Shown piece after piece: positions 1 through 12,020 of a stretch of 64,000 bases of DNA. The position numbers were made by a program, and so were the translations under genes. How positions within the stretch are numbered: position 1 is the first letter of the stretch; every line of letters starts with the position of its first letter. Source of the DNA: Candolleomyces eurysporus. Its lineage: Eukaryota; Basidiomycota; Agaricomycetes; Agaricales; Psathyrellaceae. The stretch is taken from positions 42,251-106,250 of the forward strand of contig JANBPK010001207.1 in NCBI GenBank assembly GCA_027579435.1, in the 5' to 3' direction. Below the pieces are notes generated by a model. That model was not told the origin of the DNA. It did no database searches and worked only from the letters and a program-made list of their open reading frames with translations.

Positions 1-794
1 TGAGACGGCCCCCGGCAACTACCACCTAGCGCCCATTGGCATCAGGACTTGCTCTTCCATTCTCTGGCCAAGATCAGGGGATCATTTGACGCTGCGGTCA
101 ATGGCGTGCTCGCCATTTGCTGTGGACCCAATTGTTGCTCTTGATGGGATAACAAATTGCTGTTCTTCACTTGTGCAATATGCACTCTTCACAATCGGCT
201 CAGCTCAGTCAAACCATTCTACCTCACTTGGACTTCATGGCCGAGTTCGAGGATACTGGCATCAACAAGGGGTTTTACATTCGCGGTGCACCGGTTTGGC
301 TCCATCGAATTTGTCGCATCACTTTACTACGAATCTCAGGCGCTTTGGAATGATTTTTTTTGGATGAAGGTAGGCGCTTCAAATGATAGGGAAGGATATG
401 TTTGAGGGTTTCAGGCTCGGGCGAAGGCAGGTCTCATTGACTCTCGGTTAATGGAATGCTATCTCAACCATATTCCGACCCATATAATGGGCCAGGGCTA
501 TCCGGCTGTGTTCCAGTATAGCCCACCGGTTCGTCAACCGGAGTGACCGCTGTGTCTTGGAGCCTGACCATGTGGCTGATGTTGCAACGCCTGGAAGGGT
601 CTTGTATTCTCTCAACCCGTCAGCGTCTAAGGTCTATTCTCGAATCGCCGACTTGTTGCAGTGATTGTTTCATCCTAGAGCACACATGGACATTCTTGTC
701 ATCGCCGATCGACAACAATATACTTAAAGCTCAATGAACCCCAAACCCTGCTTCGTAAACAAACATCCAGCCACCTCCCAGTCTAAATCCTTGC
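1..794. other. Stretch with no supported gene
   Basis: Only short overlapping ORFs on the plus strand (positions 86-405 and 543-737), with no recognisable domain and no convincing splice pattern. It may hold 5' exons or the promoter of the membrane-protein gene that starts near 795. If that gene is secretory, a signal-peptide exon would be expected here, but I could not find one. Confidence 0.4.
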
Positions 795-1805
795 ATGGTC
801 GGTCCATCAACGAGCGCGACAGAAACCTCCCTAACAACGGACGACCAGCGACTTATACAGATATGGCGGAACTACTCTTCATGGATCTGGACGGTCGAAG
901 ACAGCAATTGTCAAGGAGCTTCACCCAGCGGCGAGCAACGAGCGTTCAGGAAAACATACATTTATCCAAACACCACTCTCTTTCCTGAAAAGATCCCTGA
1001 AACAGTCACGATAGTCATGGCTGCAGACGACTACTTCACCCTGTACGTGGATGGCGTCCTCAGACACGAAGCAGACCCGGGGCATGATTGGTCCAAGCTC
1101 ATGGCGTTCAACTTTCCTTTATCATCGGCCGCCGAGGGCTCGCTCACCAGTACCAAAAGCAGCAAGCTCGTGCTGGGTATCAGAGTCATAAACGTCGACA
1201 ATTTCGCGGGCGTCAAAGTAGCCGGGATGATCCACTTCAATGACTCGAGTACCACAACATTCGTCAGTGGGCAAGACGACAGTTGGATAGGGGAGAAACT
1301 CTTCCAGGAGGGCTGGGAGCAGCCTGATTTTGCATGGGAGAGTCGATGGAAGTCTGCCGCCGTGTTCCCATCCGATGTGGGCCACGTTCTGTGGCCAGAA
1401 GAGAAGATGCAGTTGCCGGAAAAGGTTTCGGTGTTTAGGCCAGCGGAGCCCAATGTCGGAGGCCCAGTACCTCCAACCGGTGCGGATGCGGTGACTCAAA
1501 CGATAACATTGGCGAGCGGGGCGACAGTGACAGTGACGCAGTCGGCTCCGACGGTAGTGGCCACAGAGACGGGTGCCAGTGTTAGGCTGTCCCCAGGCCA
1601 GTTTGCAGGAGCACTGTTGGGGGCAGTGGCACTCTCGATGCTGGTAGTGAGTTTGGTCACGTATTGCGTTATCAGAAGGTCTTTCTACGGGCGCAGTTCA
1701 AGGAGGAGTTGGCAAGAGGAAAATAGGGTTACGGGTCCTGGGCCTTCGACACCCATCACACAGCCTGAGACGTTGGGAACGGGGACGAGTGTAGTGAATG
1801 CTTAG
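795..1805 (+). CDS. Single-pass membrane protein with beta-rich N-terminal domain
   Basis: Uninterrupted 336-residue frame. The N-terminal ~200 residues carry an extracellular-type module: SSWIWT near residue 28, then RAFRKTY, then DDYFTLYVDGV near residue 90, a pattern I associate with lectin-like or carbohydrate-binding beta sandwiches in agaricomycete membrane proteins. This assignment is by eye. A Thr/Ser/Val-rich linker follows (residues ~230-265), then one hydrophobic helix (FAGALLGAVALSMLVVSLV, ~residues 270-292) and a short Arg/Ser-rich tail. The predicted topology is outside N-terminus, inside C-terminus. No signal peptide is present at the chosen ATG, so either an upstream exon is missing or the single helix acts as a signal anchor. 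Function unknown; a cell-surface receptor or wall-contact role is inference. Confidence 0.7.
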   Translation: MVGPSTSATETSLTTDDQRLIQIWRNYSSWIWTVEDSNCQGASPSGEQRAFRKTYIYPNTTLFPEKIPETVTIVMAADDYFTLYVDGVLRHEADPGHDWSKLMAFNFPLSSAAEGSLTSTKSSKLVLGIRVINVDNFAGVKVAGMIHFNDSSTTTFVSGQDDSWIGEKLFQEGWEQPDFAWESRWKSAAVFPSDVGHVLWPEEKMQLPEKVSVFRPAEPNVGGPVPPTGADAVTQTITLASGATVTVTQSAPTVVATETGASVRLSPGQFAGALLGAVALSMLVVSLVTYCVIRRSFYGRSSRRSWQEENRVTGPGPSTPITQPETLGTGTSVVNA

Positions 1806-2443
1806 TCAATGAACAAATGGGCCTCACTTCCAATAAGTACAGTACTAGTCGGTTAATTATTCAGGTCTACTATCTATGCTCGAGCTTCGGTGCAGTACAT
1901 CGTCAGTCTGGAGACTAGTGCAGTAGACGATTCAAGGTAAGGGTACCGATCAGGAACGGCCGATTTCGCTCCATGATCTCGGGCATCACCGCATCGTGTG
2001 AATTGCTTCCTGCCATGTGCTGCCCTCCCCAATTCGTCTTGAATCTGTTGATCGTAGTTTAAACAGATGTTTACACAAGTTCAATGAAGGATGGGCGATC
2101 GAGGAGCAACAGAGGCGCGATCCTTCTGCCCCCCGCGGCGAACGCATGGATCGCACGTGCACGCATGCGCGGCTACGGTCTCACTCTCCGGTTTCAAGGT
2201 TTCACTCTTTCTCTCTTCCCTGTTGCGACGACGCTCGAATCTTGCTACCCTCCCTGTATCCCACCCTCGTATTTTAGTAGCCGACCACGTCGGAATAACA
2301 AAACACGAGCTGTCTGGCCTCAGGCCGTTGGCTCGTTGCCCGCTACGACCACAACAAGCCCTACGCAGTCCCCGGATCTTCATTGGACGGTTGAAGTTGG
2401 TCCTCAGGCTCCCAGGCTTGAAGCACCATCGGTGCGCAGGACG
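1806..2443. other. Intergenic region before F-box gene
   Basis: Short conflicting ORFs on both strands (2017-2440) without domain signal. It probably contains the 3' end of the membrane-protein gene and the promoter/5' UTR of the F-box gene. Confidence 0.4.
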
Positions 2444-4172
2444 ATGGTAGACCCACACGAGTCCCAGTTGCTGTCTCTGCCCGAGGAGCTGCTCATCGCA
2501 ATTGCTGGGGAGGCAGAGTGGGATGATGTCCTGAGACTGCGAGAGGTGCTTGTTTATTTTCGTGCTACAGAGATCGGCGCTGACGCCCCTCAAGACCTGT
2601 CAGCATTTCAAGCGTATTTCAAGCAGTCGCCACGTATGGTGTTCCATATTCCTTCGGTACACCGAGACCGTCCTCCCCAAACCCTTCTTTCTCCCGAAAC
2701 CCTTGAGGGAATGTTCGGCCATTGACATCGAAGATGCCTTGACGCGATGGGGAGGTCGGTCAAAGATAACAGAATCAGTTCAGCACAGCGAACGCACAAT
2801 GTCTCCAGACTTAGCCGCTTCTTTCACCAGTCTCAATAGAGACACACTGCGTTTGGTGCCCGGCGGTCGCTGGTTGTTAGGAGGCTTCTCGGACCAATCC
2901 ATACGATATTTCGACCTTGAAGATCCTCCGTCTGGTGACCTACAGCCTCAAATTCTCGTCCCTACTCCCTTTCCCGAACGACAGGCCAGGACCTGCACTT
3001 TCGACGTGCAGCTGTCCATCGACTTCACCTCTGATATCGCTTCCGCCACTCGTCCTGGAGAATACTACTTGGCCCAGTTCAACCTTGGGGTCGTTTATTC
3101 AAATCATGTTAATACCGAGAATGGCTTTGCGGTGCGCGTCTGGCGGGTGAAGGTCAAGTTTGAAACCGCCGCTGACGATTCCGGCCATGGTGTTATGCGG
3201 ACGCGCGCTGTGGGACTCGAAGCAGTCGAATGTCTCTCTTCATTCTGTGAACAGTATATGAGGGGTCTTCAACGCTGCCAGCTACAGGGATCTATGATCG
3301 CCTATTCTGTACAAACGTACAGGGCCCACTGTATTGTACTTGTCGACTGGAATCAAGCGAACGGCAGAGCCAAGGACGGGGGCATTAAGCGATGGTATGG
3401 CCCCGGTCTTCAAGCTGCGGTACGTCATATATTCTCTTGCCAGTATTCATGCGAGCTGCTCACGGTTCCTCAGGCCATGTACCTACTTCCTGACAATCGC
3501 ATTCTGGTTGTACCACCGAGAGTTACTTGCCAAATCCAAATGTTCAATTGGTTGGCCGATTGGCCTGCCTCAACAACGGTGCTACCCGATGATCAAACTT
3601 TCGACCAGGTGAAACCAGTGTGGTCACACCAGTTCCCCAGTACCTATTTCCCCTCCCTTGTGCATTCTCCGCCGTCGTTCTTCCGAGATGAAATACGATT
3701 CGTGGTTCCAGCGCGTACAGAAGTTTTCGGTATCATCCTTCCGATGAATTCCCAATCACCTACCAACGATGTTCGCGTCGAGTCGCTTGCGAAAGGATTA
3801 TTGGCTGGGGCTGGGGCTGGGGTCATATTATCTATGCAAATTTTTGGGTACCGGAGAGGGGTCTCTATCGATTGCTCAAACCTGCTTTGCCATGTAGTTG
3901 ACTATGTCTGGACTGACGAACAGTTTGCTTTCAGGGAATCGCAACCGACCACCCCCACCCGAGCGGTCCCATGCTCCCTCGCCGCTGTCAGAGGGAGTCT
4001 CTTTTTCGATCACTATACGAACCACATCATCGTTGTGGAAGCTGGAAACCAACGCTGGTTTCGCATTCAAATTCCCACCACGCTTCCTCGCATTACTGCT
4101 CATCCACGGTCTCCCAGCGTCTCAGAAAGTAACCCGATTCCTCCTGATGTCATTATGAACGCCCATAGATAG
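2444..4172 (+). CDS. F-box protein
   Basis: Start at the ATG opening MVDPHESQLLSLPEELL. An intron at 2546-2594 (49 bp, phase 0) joins exon 1 (34 codons) to the long second exon, giving ...LRLRE-TCQHFKRISSSRHVW, which completes a canonical F-box (LPEELL, then the Leu-rich helix, then CQHFK and the terminal W). F-box proteins recruit substrates to SCF ubiquitin ligases through Skp1. The remaining ~500 residues have no motif I recognise; beta-strand spacing would allow a propeller-like substrate domain, but that is a guess. A further 54-bp intron at about 3420-3473 (GTACGT...CCTCAG) would preserve frame and is likely; without removing it the protein is 559 residues. Agaricomycetes carry large F-box families, so the substrate cannot be predicted. 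Confidence 0.8.
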
Positions 4173-5799
4173 AAATTAGTTTCCAATCAATGATTTTAAC
4201 GTTGAAGACCATAGAATTGCCGATCCGTGTGGAGATGTGTTTTCGAGCACGCGTGCTTCCACATTCTGCTCTGAATATATGAAGCGGATGCGATGGTAAC
4301 CAAAATAAGGTGACAGCAAATTTACATTTTCCGACCACTCCTCGAGTATATTATTTCGTAGCAATCGATTTGTATTTGATATGTCTTCCAGGCATTCTTA
4401 TCCACCACGAGGTATTTCATTGCAGATCGCCCTACGGTACAGTTACTATCTCTCTACAGTTCGGTGGTTGATAGGCTGTAACTTCCTGAGTGGCTATTGT
4501 CGCTCCTATGAATGTTCGTCCCTACAATTCATTTTGAACTGAATAGTATTTCAATCCATGTGGGAATGCGCTCTTGCTAAAAGGTACTCCAGTGTAATCC
4601 ATGACTGGAAACAATCCGACCAAACTCCGCGAAACTGGATGCAATGAGAGAGATCTGATGGCGCCCTTGCGTACCTTGATTCAGGGCGACTGATGAGCCT
4701 TTCGGCGTCATTGAGCTGGCGCTTATCACGACCTGGGCGAGATGGTCCATATCGGAACATCATAATTCATGGTCATCGATCAGTTGACGACGGGGGGATG
4801 GGGATTTCCGAACACAAGGCTTCAGTGCACCCTCCGACAACTACTCCACCATTTCCATGGCCTTGAACGTGGTATTACATTTCACGATATACCTATCTTG
4901 CAATTATGAATTTCGCCAAGCACCGAGGACAAGTGGGCGCCATAGCTTGTGAAAGTGGTCGGTGATTGTCATGTCCCGTCTAATGATCAGATGGCTGAGG
5001 TGTCGTCAAATGCAGGGCAGTTCTGCGCGCTTATTGCTGCCATCTAGGCCTGTCGGAGGCATAGCTTTATTGCATCTGACAGTGCCTCTGGACTCTCAGT
5101 TGTACTTCTTGCTATCCTGTCTTTTTTCCAGCGGCCGAAGGCAAACCCTGGACACACAGGGATCTTCCTGCTGCTTTTTAGGGGACTCCTCTTGAACGGC
5201 TAAAGGCAAAACTGTCATCCTATCAGATTCTAGACTTTGTATAGAGAGAGTAGAATTGTACCGTAAATTTAACGTATGTATACATAAAAACCTCTAGCGA
5301 CCTTCACGTTATTTATACCTTTATCTACAAGTCCTACAATTCGAGGCCTCTTTCTGATCACAATGGACACAAGAAGTGACGAAAGATGAGCTATCACTGA
5401 CTACCATCATACATGAGCGAACCAGAGTGCCCGCCAAGGTGACGGCAGCATTGTCCGTGTGAACAATGTAACCTTTTTTGGACTCAGGTGTTATTAGCCG
5501 TGATAGGCCGACTGTGGGCACGACAATTGGCGCATGCAAGAGATTTTCTTCCCTTTTGCTCCCCAACCTTCACGGTCCGCCCGTCAACAGGCTCTCTGGA
5601 TAATACCTGGGATACATAGAGCCCATTTTCGCGCGTATCGCCGTCGTAGACCCACTCTAGGGCTCTCTCGCAACTGAGAGTTTCCAAATCAGTGGCAAAC
5701 GCAGATCGAAGCGCAACAGGTTCAATGTTTCACTGGAAGCCCGACAAAGTCGATGATGTAGGGTGTTTTCGACCTCCAGCATTTCAAATTCTACGCTAA
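4173..5799. other. Intergenic, possible decayed minus-strand gene at 5321-5848
   Basis: No clear gene. Three overlapping minus-strand frames (5657-5848, 5484-5687, 5321-5566) have coding-like composition and Cys pairs (CANC, CVHC, CRTC) but cannot be joined convincingly. They could be exons of a small unrecognised gene divergent from the DUF6533 gene, or a relic. 4173-5320 shows nothing I can support. Confidence 0.3.
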
Positions 5800-7434
5800 A
5801 TTCTCTCGCTTTGTAGAAAAGCCACTCAATCGCATTTGCTATTGACACGACACGTTACCGCCTATTATGCCAATCTCGAAGGCTCTCCCGACTTTGATTT
5901 GGAAGAGCACCTGGCTGGAATTGATGCAGTCGGATACAGTACTGGTGCGTCTGCCGTAGAATATTATTCTGTTACAGTGCAGCTCATTCATAATTTGCAG
6001 TCGCTGCCTTGACATTCCTCGTTTATGATATTATGATCACCTACGACGATGAGGTACGCCTTACTTCAACCATCCGCGCGATAAACCCGGGCTTATATAC
6101 CCCTCCGTCGTCATGTTCAGGTTCATTTCATTTGGCCGTATGTCTCACTGCCCTTGAAGAGACGTTTGGATGCTGACACAACCACATTTCGTGCAGTAAT
6201 CCTTGGAATTTAACGAAGTATATGTATTTCTTCATACGATACTTTCCAGTCATCCTCCAAATGTGAGTCGCCTCTCTTTTCTTTCGAGTACGTCAATGGT
6301 TCTCATGACTTTCATCATCTCAGATCGATAATGTTTCTTGGGACCCCGCCTTTCACGTTTACCCACCACGAGTGTTACATTTGGAATGTGTACCAAGCCC
6401 TCGCGTCATCGCTTGTAGTCGCATGTGTCGACTACATTCTCATCTTACGCGGTAGTTTACTCCGTCCACCTCCGACTGGCTGCCATAACTAATTCCCGCG
6501 ATTCAGTGTTCGCCCTCTATCCTCGGCGGATCATCAAATATTTTCTCGGCTTCGTTTACGTCCTCGAGCTTACCGCTATCAGCGTTTGCATGGGTTTGGC
6601 AATCCCCAAGCTGGTGTACGACGATATGTGCGTTGTTGTGGCCGCCCCCGTAACGTTTCTTATCGCTGCGTGAGTCCCTACTTTTCGTCCATTTTCTCTG
6701 TTTCTGATTTCATCCTTCGACTAACCATGCATTTATCCACCATCAGCGGAGCGCCCATCGCGTTTCAGACACTTCTCTTTGGCATGACGTTTCTCAAGTT
6801 CTTTCGGGCCGTGAAAGCTGGCTGGGGGGACATACCTATTATGCACCTCTTGATGAGAGACGGAACCTGGGCGTTTATACTCTTATTTGGTACGTGCCCC
6901 CGTTCTGAAACGATGGACATTGCATTGATGCTATCCACTTGTGCTGTAGCTGTGCTGATAGGTGAGGCTGCGTTGTATGGATTCGCACCCGATGCGTACA
7001 CAGGGGTTCTCTACGGGTACGTTGGGTTCGTTTTACAGCAATTTTCTCCCACTGAGCGCTTCGATTACCTGCAGCTGGCTGAACACCGCCTTCTCATTTT
7101 GCGTAAGTGTGGATCCTGGGTCAATTACTGTCTTCATTCGCTCACACTCATAACCCAGGGGTACCGAATTCTACTCAACCTCAACAAGCTGAACGTTAGC
7201 CAGCGTCAACCCTCGACTCGAACCACTGACACCCGCGGAGACGTCATGTTGTCCACACACTTCGACTTTGGGCCAGTGACGGTAGACGAAGAGTATGAGA
7301 TGACCAGTTTCGGCGAGCGGTCCCGCCGATCGCAGGGGATCCTTCAGGATGGGTCGGACGCGACGGAGAACTCGAAGGCTGACTCGTCGTCATCATGGAC
7401 CTCTCCACCTAATACTGGGAAGCTGCTTCCTTAG
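5800..7434 (+). CDS. DUF6533 multi-helix membrane protein
   Basis: Agaricomycete DUF6533 family. The diagnostic N-terminal block is rebuilt across introns: AALTFLVYDIMITYDDE (6001-6050), then VHFIWPNPWNLTKYMYFFIR after introns at 5945-6000, about 6051-6120 and about 6137-6195. Further helices follow: SIMFLGTPPFTF and the region to 6452, VFALYPRRIIKYFLGFVYVL (from 6508), GAPIAFQTLLFGMTFLKFF (from 6749), AVLIGEAALYGF (from 6950), and a last WLNTAFSFC-GYRILLNL segment. A polar Ser/Asp/Glu-rich cytosolic tail ends at the TAG at 7432-7434. About nine exons and probably seven helices. The function of the family is unknown. The true start codon was not found: the frame is open from about 5800 but contains no ATG before the first helix, so the initiator exon lies upstream or has been lost. 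Confidence 0.75.
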
Positions 7435-10404
7435 ATTATTCCAACCCTATACCATATTCTAGTATACTGCGATTAATGCGTAAAAAGCTCCGTGGAGCTA
7501 CCGTGGCGAGGCAATGACCACAAGACAAGCCAGTTCCTGTCCCGTCTCGGTTGGCCCTTACTATGACCGCGCTAGGCTTCTTTAATTCGACTACGGAAAC
7601 CTATGATTCATAGAGGTATAACATAAGGCAGAGAAAGTCGTGTAGATTGAGGTGAGACTGAGCTACACTGCGTAGCGACTACTAACATGAACGTCGATTG
7701 TTGAATATTCGATGCTGCTGGTGAAAGATATAGATCACTCAGGCAGCCATACAGCCGAGGAGAGCAAAGTTGACCGTTCGCTCGTGTAGAAGGTCATTCA
7801 GAGTCCATACTTCTTCGGTTATCGTCCGCGACCTATAGGCATCGACCACACACTGATAAACCTTGGATTAAAATAGGTTACTAAATCAGACGAAGGCGCC
7901 GTTCACGATCTAAAACCTATTTCTCAATGAGTTTGCTAGATTCGATCGCAATTCTCCAAATGTAAACATTGCTAATCTTGTTGAGGATAGAAATATTTGG
8001 GAGCTCCTCCATATCTTTGAGTAGTACTTGTACTTGGCTGAGATACGTCATCACAGCGCCTTGTCACGAATTGCGTTCAGAGGAGGTTGGGTAAGTCCTT
8101 GACGTGAGGACAATGCTTGGCAACATTGAAATTTGGGATTAACCTTCCCGTGAGATGTTCCTTCCTATTGAAATGACGACGGTTTGATCCTAGAGTCACT
8201 GGTCGTTGGTCCACTTCGAGAATCTGCGAGCGGAGGCAGAACATCCGAATTAAAGTGTCGAAGTGTGTTTTTGGGATGCCCTTTTGCGTTCAAGGTTCTC
8301 ATTGTCTCTTTGTTACAGGTTTTTCTTGTCGCTAACTACCGGAATGGCAGAATGGGCCAGAATAAAACAAAGAAAACCCGCCTACAACCGTGACAACATG
8401 TGCTGCACAATTCGGAGCTTCAAAATTGGGCTCAGGGTCATATCTAAGCGGTGGCGACATCCGTTTTTCTGCAACCAATCCTTCCAGCTCAGCCCCTAAC
8501 AGCTCTACTCCTACTCCTACGCTCGGGGTGTGTTAGGGTTCTCTCGTAAATTGCAATTCTCTTTACTTCAAGCGGGGTAATAATATATTTCTGCCAGATA
8601 ACGCAGCATTCGAACGTTCTACCGTGACCACATCCGCATTCTCAACCATGTGCCACGGATGTCGGACCCTGGAGCGACCACAACTGCAGCCTCTTATCAG
8701 GGACTTTTCCAAGTTTGACCCGGGCCTCAACCTATCAGGTACGATATCTTGCTGGAGTCCGGCTACCGAACCTCTCATTCAAGCTATCTTACCCTTTCGG
8801 AAGGTAATACGCCAACCCGAAGCTCTAGCTGGAGAAACCGACATGGAACCATTCGCAATATATCTCAATCAGGCTGAGGATGTCCAAACCCTGGAACCTC
8901 TTCTCTAAATCTTGGACCCTTCACGAATTTCTTGCAATCCTCTCAACCTCGATAGCCCAGCACAAGAAAGCCGGTGGAGCTTGCGCTGGCAGGCCTCAAT
9001 CTTTCGTCACTACTCTTTGCAAACTTTCGATACGCCTCCGAGACGACTCATTACCCGTCCCTTCAAGAGGCGATGTTATGTGATGATAATTGAACACTGG
9101 GCTTGTGTGCTGGAGTGGATCAAGTTTCTGCTTATGCACGCCAATGTCACAATCGATCCCTCTCTCACTGTTGACAGATGCATAGAGACTATGATAGCTA
9201 TCGTTAAATTCGGCAAGACAGATCCATAGAAGCAAGAATTACTCAGTACGCCGTGCACATGCGATGTTTTTTTTTTCAACTTCTCTGACTAAGTCACGGC
9301 AAATGCGGGCCCACTTTGACCTGCCATCTCCAAACAGTGTTGGACGCTCAGTCATTCATTTACGTTAGCGTCATCTCGTGTGAGGGTACAGATCTCACGT
9401 TCACCTCGAGGCTCAGTCCAGTTAACCAGCGGCTACGGCGAAGGGTCCTCACGGCCTTGTTCACTAGACCCTGAAGATCCCCCATTATCAATCATGCTGG
9501 TTTTGGTTCCAGCTCGGTGATGAAAGAGAATGCTATTGACACTCTATATACCCTCTTCTTCGCCACTCGAGCCCTAGCTGCAATGCCATTCCAGAAGCTC
9601 TTAGATAGGGCGATAGACGAATCAAACAGGAAAGATTAGCTAGCGTTGTGTGATATATTGCAGGGCATACAACAAAGTCGATACGTGTTCGAGGGAAGGA
9701 CGGAGATGGGGACTCAGATGTGTAGCAATATTATGGCGAGCACATTGATAACGACCCTTTCATGAATGAATCACTCATATTGACATACCGCTTAGCCAGA
9801 TAGTCAATCGATCTCGGCGACCAGTACTGGTCCATCACTCGAGGCTCCTTCGGAGGACATCCACTGCCAGTGTACATGCTGTGAAAGAAGGAAATACCAG
9901 CATCAGGCTTCAGAGATCGATGAGCTGTGAAAAGTTACAAACCGTGATACACACATTGGCCAAGCACGCTGAGGTTCAAGGATTGACGAGGAAGAGAACG
10001 GGAAAGCGGCACACTAGTCCAGGAAATCAGTGATGCCCATCGGGGTCGGTCCTTCCCGAGTTACTTGTGTTCGACGGAGGCCCCCGCCCATGCCGCTCTG
10101 TAGCGATCGACTGCTTGAGGTGGGTGAAGGGTCCTCCTTCGGGCTCTACTAATAACTTCGAAATGGTCAGAGGGACTCTTGAAACACGATACACCGCTCA
10201 AGTCTAGCATTTGCATTCCTTGACGTTCGATGCGCTTCAGAGCAGTGACCTCAGGCAGAGGCGTAATAGACGTTGACCGAACTCATTCTCATGGTACACA
10301 AGTCGGATGAGAAGTGTTTGAATATGTTAACTGCTGTGGGCTACCACTTCTGAAGGTTCAAAAATCTTGGTGAATGTTTGTCGGATCCCATGAGGGAAAC
10401 TCTT
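7435..10404. other. Three-kilobase gene-poor stretch
   Basis: Only short ORFs (the longest are ~105 codons at 8912-9229 and 94 codons at 8624-8908), with no recognisable domain, no credible exon chain and many stops in all frames. No repeat structure was noticed by eye. The last ~70 bases before 10405 belong to the duplicated unit that reappears at 14323. Confidence 0.5.
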
Positions 10405-11609
10405 TTAAGCTCGACTAATGATTACACTATGATCACTTGGACAGGACTCCCCCAAATCACCAGGTTGAGACTCCACTATCGCAAACGCAATCGGCTGAGA
10501 AATCTTTCCCGACTCGTTCAAGTCGTTTACAATCGAACTCCCAGCCAAAACCCTGAAAATGATCAATTGGGGACAAAGTGCCTATTGTTTGTCGATGGTA
10601 AAAGTTAGAAGTCAGTAGAGATATTATCACAAGACGAGAGGGGTAAGATCGACATACACTTAGACAATACCACCCCCCCCACAACTATCGCAGCAGCTGG
10701 CAGGCTGCCCAAGTATCCATTCGTATAGAATGCCGAGGACACAATCCCAAAGAGCGAGAAGGGCAGCGCTGATTCAACGAGAATGGATATAACGCCAGTG
10801 TATTTGGCGAGATAGGACGGAGCGAGGACTTTTCTGAGACGTTTTTGCGTTTGGATGATTCGGAAGCAAATCATGGCTGTGACGGTGATGTTGACAAAGA
10901 CGGAGAGAGACATCCAGCCTATTGCAAATTTGGCCCTCAAAGGCACTCCATTGGTGGCCGTCATAGTGACAATGGCGAAGGCTGGTTGGTTGAGTTGGGC
11001 ATTAGAATTGGGATGGGATGTGAAAGCTGATTCAGAGTCAACTTGGAAGGCCTGACTCACAGATAGAAGCGATGTATGCAACAACGGGGAAAGCCAGGAC
11101 CCAACGATGGGTAGTCCAAATGATATAGCAGCGATAAATCTAACGTCATGAATCTATATTAGCTGTACAAGTGAAGAAAAAGAAAAAAACATACCAGCAG
11201 CCCATCCCCAATGAAATTGACAAATAAATTACTGACACTCCCTAGTACACTATACCACGGGAAATCAATGATCAAGTAATCTGAGAACTGGCCCGACCCA
11301 TTGATCAGCAGCTCCGCGAGAAATATACTGTCTGTGACATAAGATATAATGAAAAATCCCAGAATCACGAAGCTGATAATGACATAGGGCAATCGTCGTC
11401 TCCGCAGAGAACCTAGTGTGGAATTGAAAAGAACGAGTCCGTAGATGCAAAGCGCAAGTTGTATGGCTAATTCAAGTGTAAGCGCATATCTGGTAGGCAA
11501 ACGATGTGCGCTCACCGACAGTCACCGCCTCGAGGTGCAGTGCTGCATATGAAGCGCGCATAAGAGGTGCCATGGCCTCATTACTTGGAAGGTCGGTGAA
11601 GTCCGACAT
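10405..11609 (-). CDS. Fungal 7TM membrane protein (unit A copy)
   Basis: Minus-strand multi-exon gene. It starts MSDFTDLPSNEAMAPL (ATG at 11609) and passes an intron into AIQLALCIYGLVLFNSTLGS and the RRLPYVIISFVILGFFIISY helix. Further helices follow in the exons at about 10850-11100 (FAIGWMSLSVFVNITVTAMI, then YTGVISILVESALPFSLFGI). A final exon at 10405-10560 begins VLAGSSIVNDLNESG and ends at the TAA at 10405-10407. It resembles the large agaricomycete family of uncharacterised integral membrane proteins with seven helices and a short polar C-terminus. The role is unknown; receptor-like function is often suggested for the family but is not shown by the sequence. A decayed copy lies at 14370-15067. 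Confidence 0.75.
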
Positions 11610-12020
11610 CGTTCTCTCTATACACGCTAGAGGAGAGCGGGGGAAAGGGTGATTAAGGAACTAGACAAGAAACGGTCAGGATGAGTCCAGGTTCCAGGAC
11701 CTTTAATGGATAGTTGATTGATGATCCGTCGGGGATACTGTATTATGGGCGCCCCGGAGAGCGCTCAAGCGCCTTGTTATAAGCATCAACGCACTAGGTC
11801 AAGCTTCACTGTTATACATTTAGATTCACAGCCATCTTGGCAGGGTTTCACAAAGCCGAATTAAGGCGGCTTGATGAGGAGGGATTGAAATACAAGTACA
11901 CTTTAATAAAAAGGTACGTACGTGGCACACAAGTCTGGGGGGTAATCAGTCCACTTGAAACTGTTAAAAAAAGCTCTTTCCTCAGGCTTCTCCCGCCTAA
12001 GTTCTTTCCTTCCCTTACTA

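Noticed and set aside
8624..9229. Gene built from the short ORFs in the 7.4-10.4 kb gap
   Set aside because: The frames cannot be joined by convincing splice sites and show no recognisable motif.
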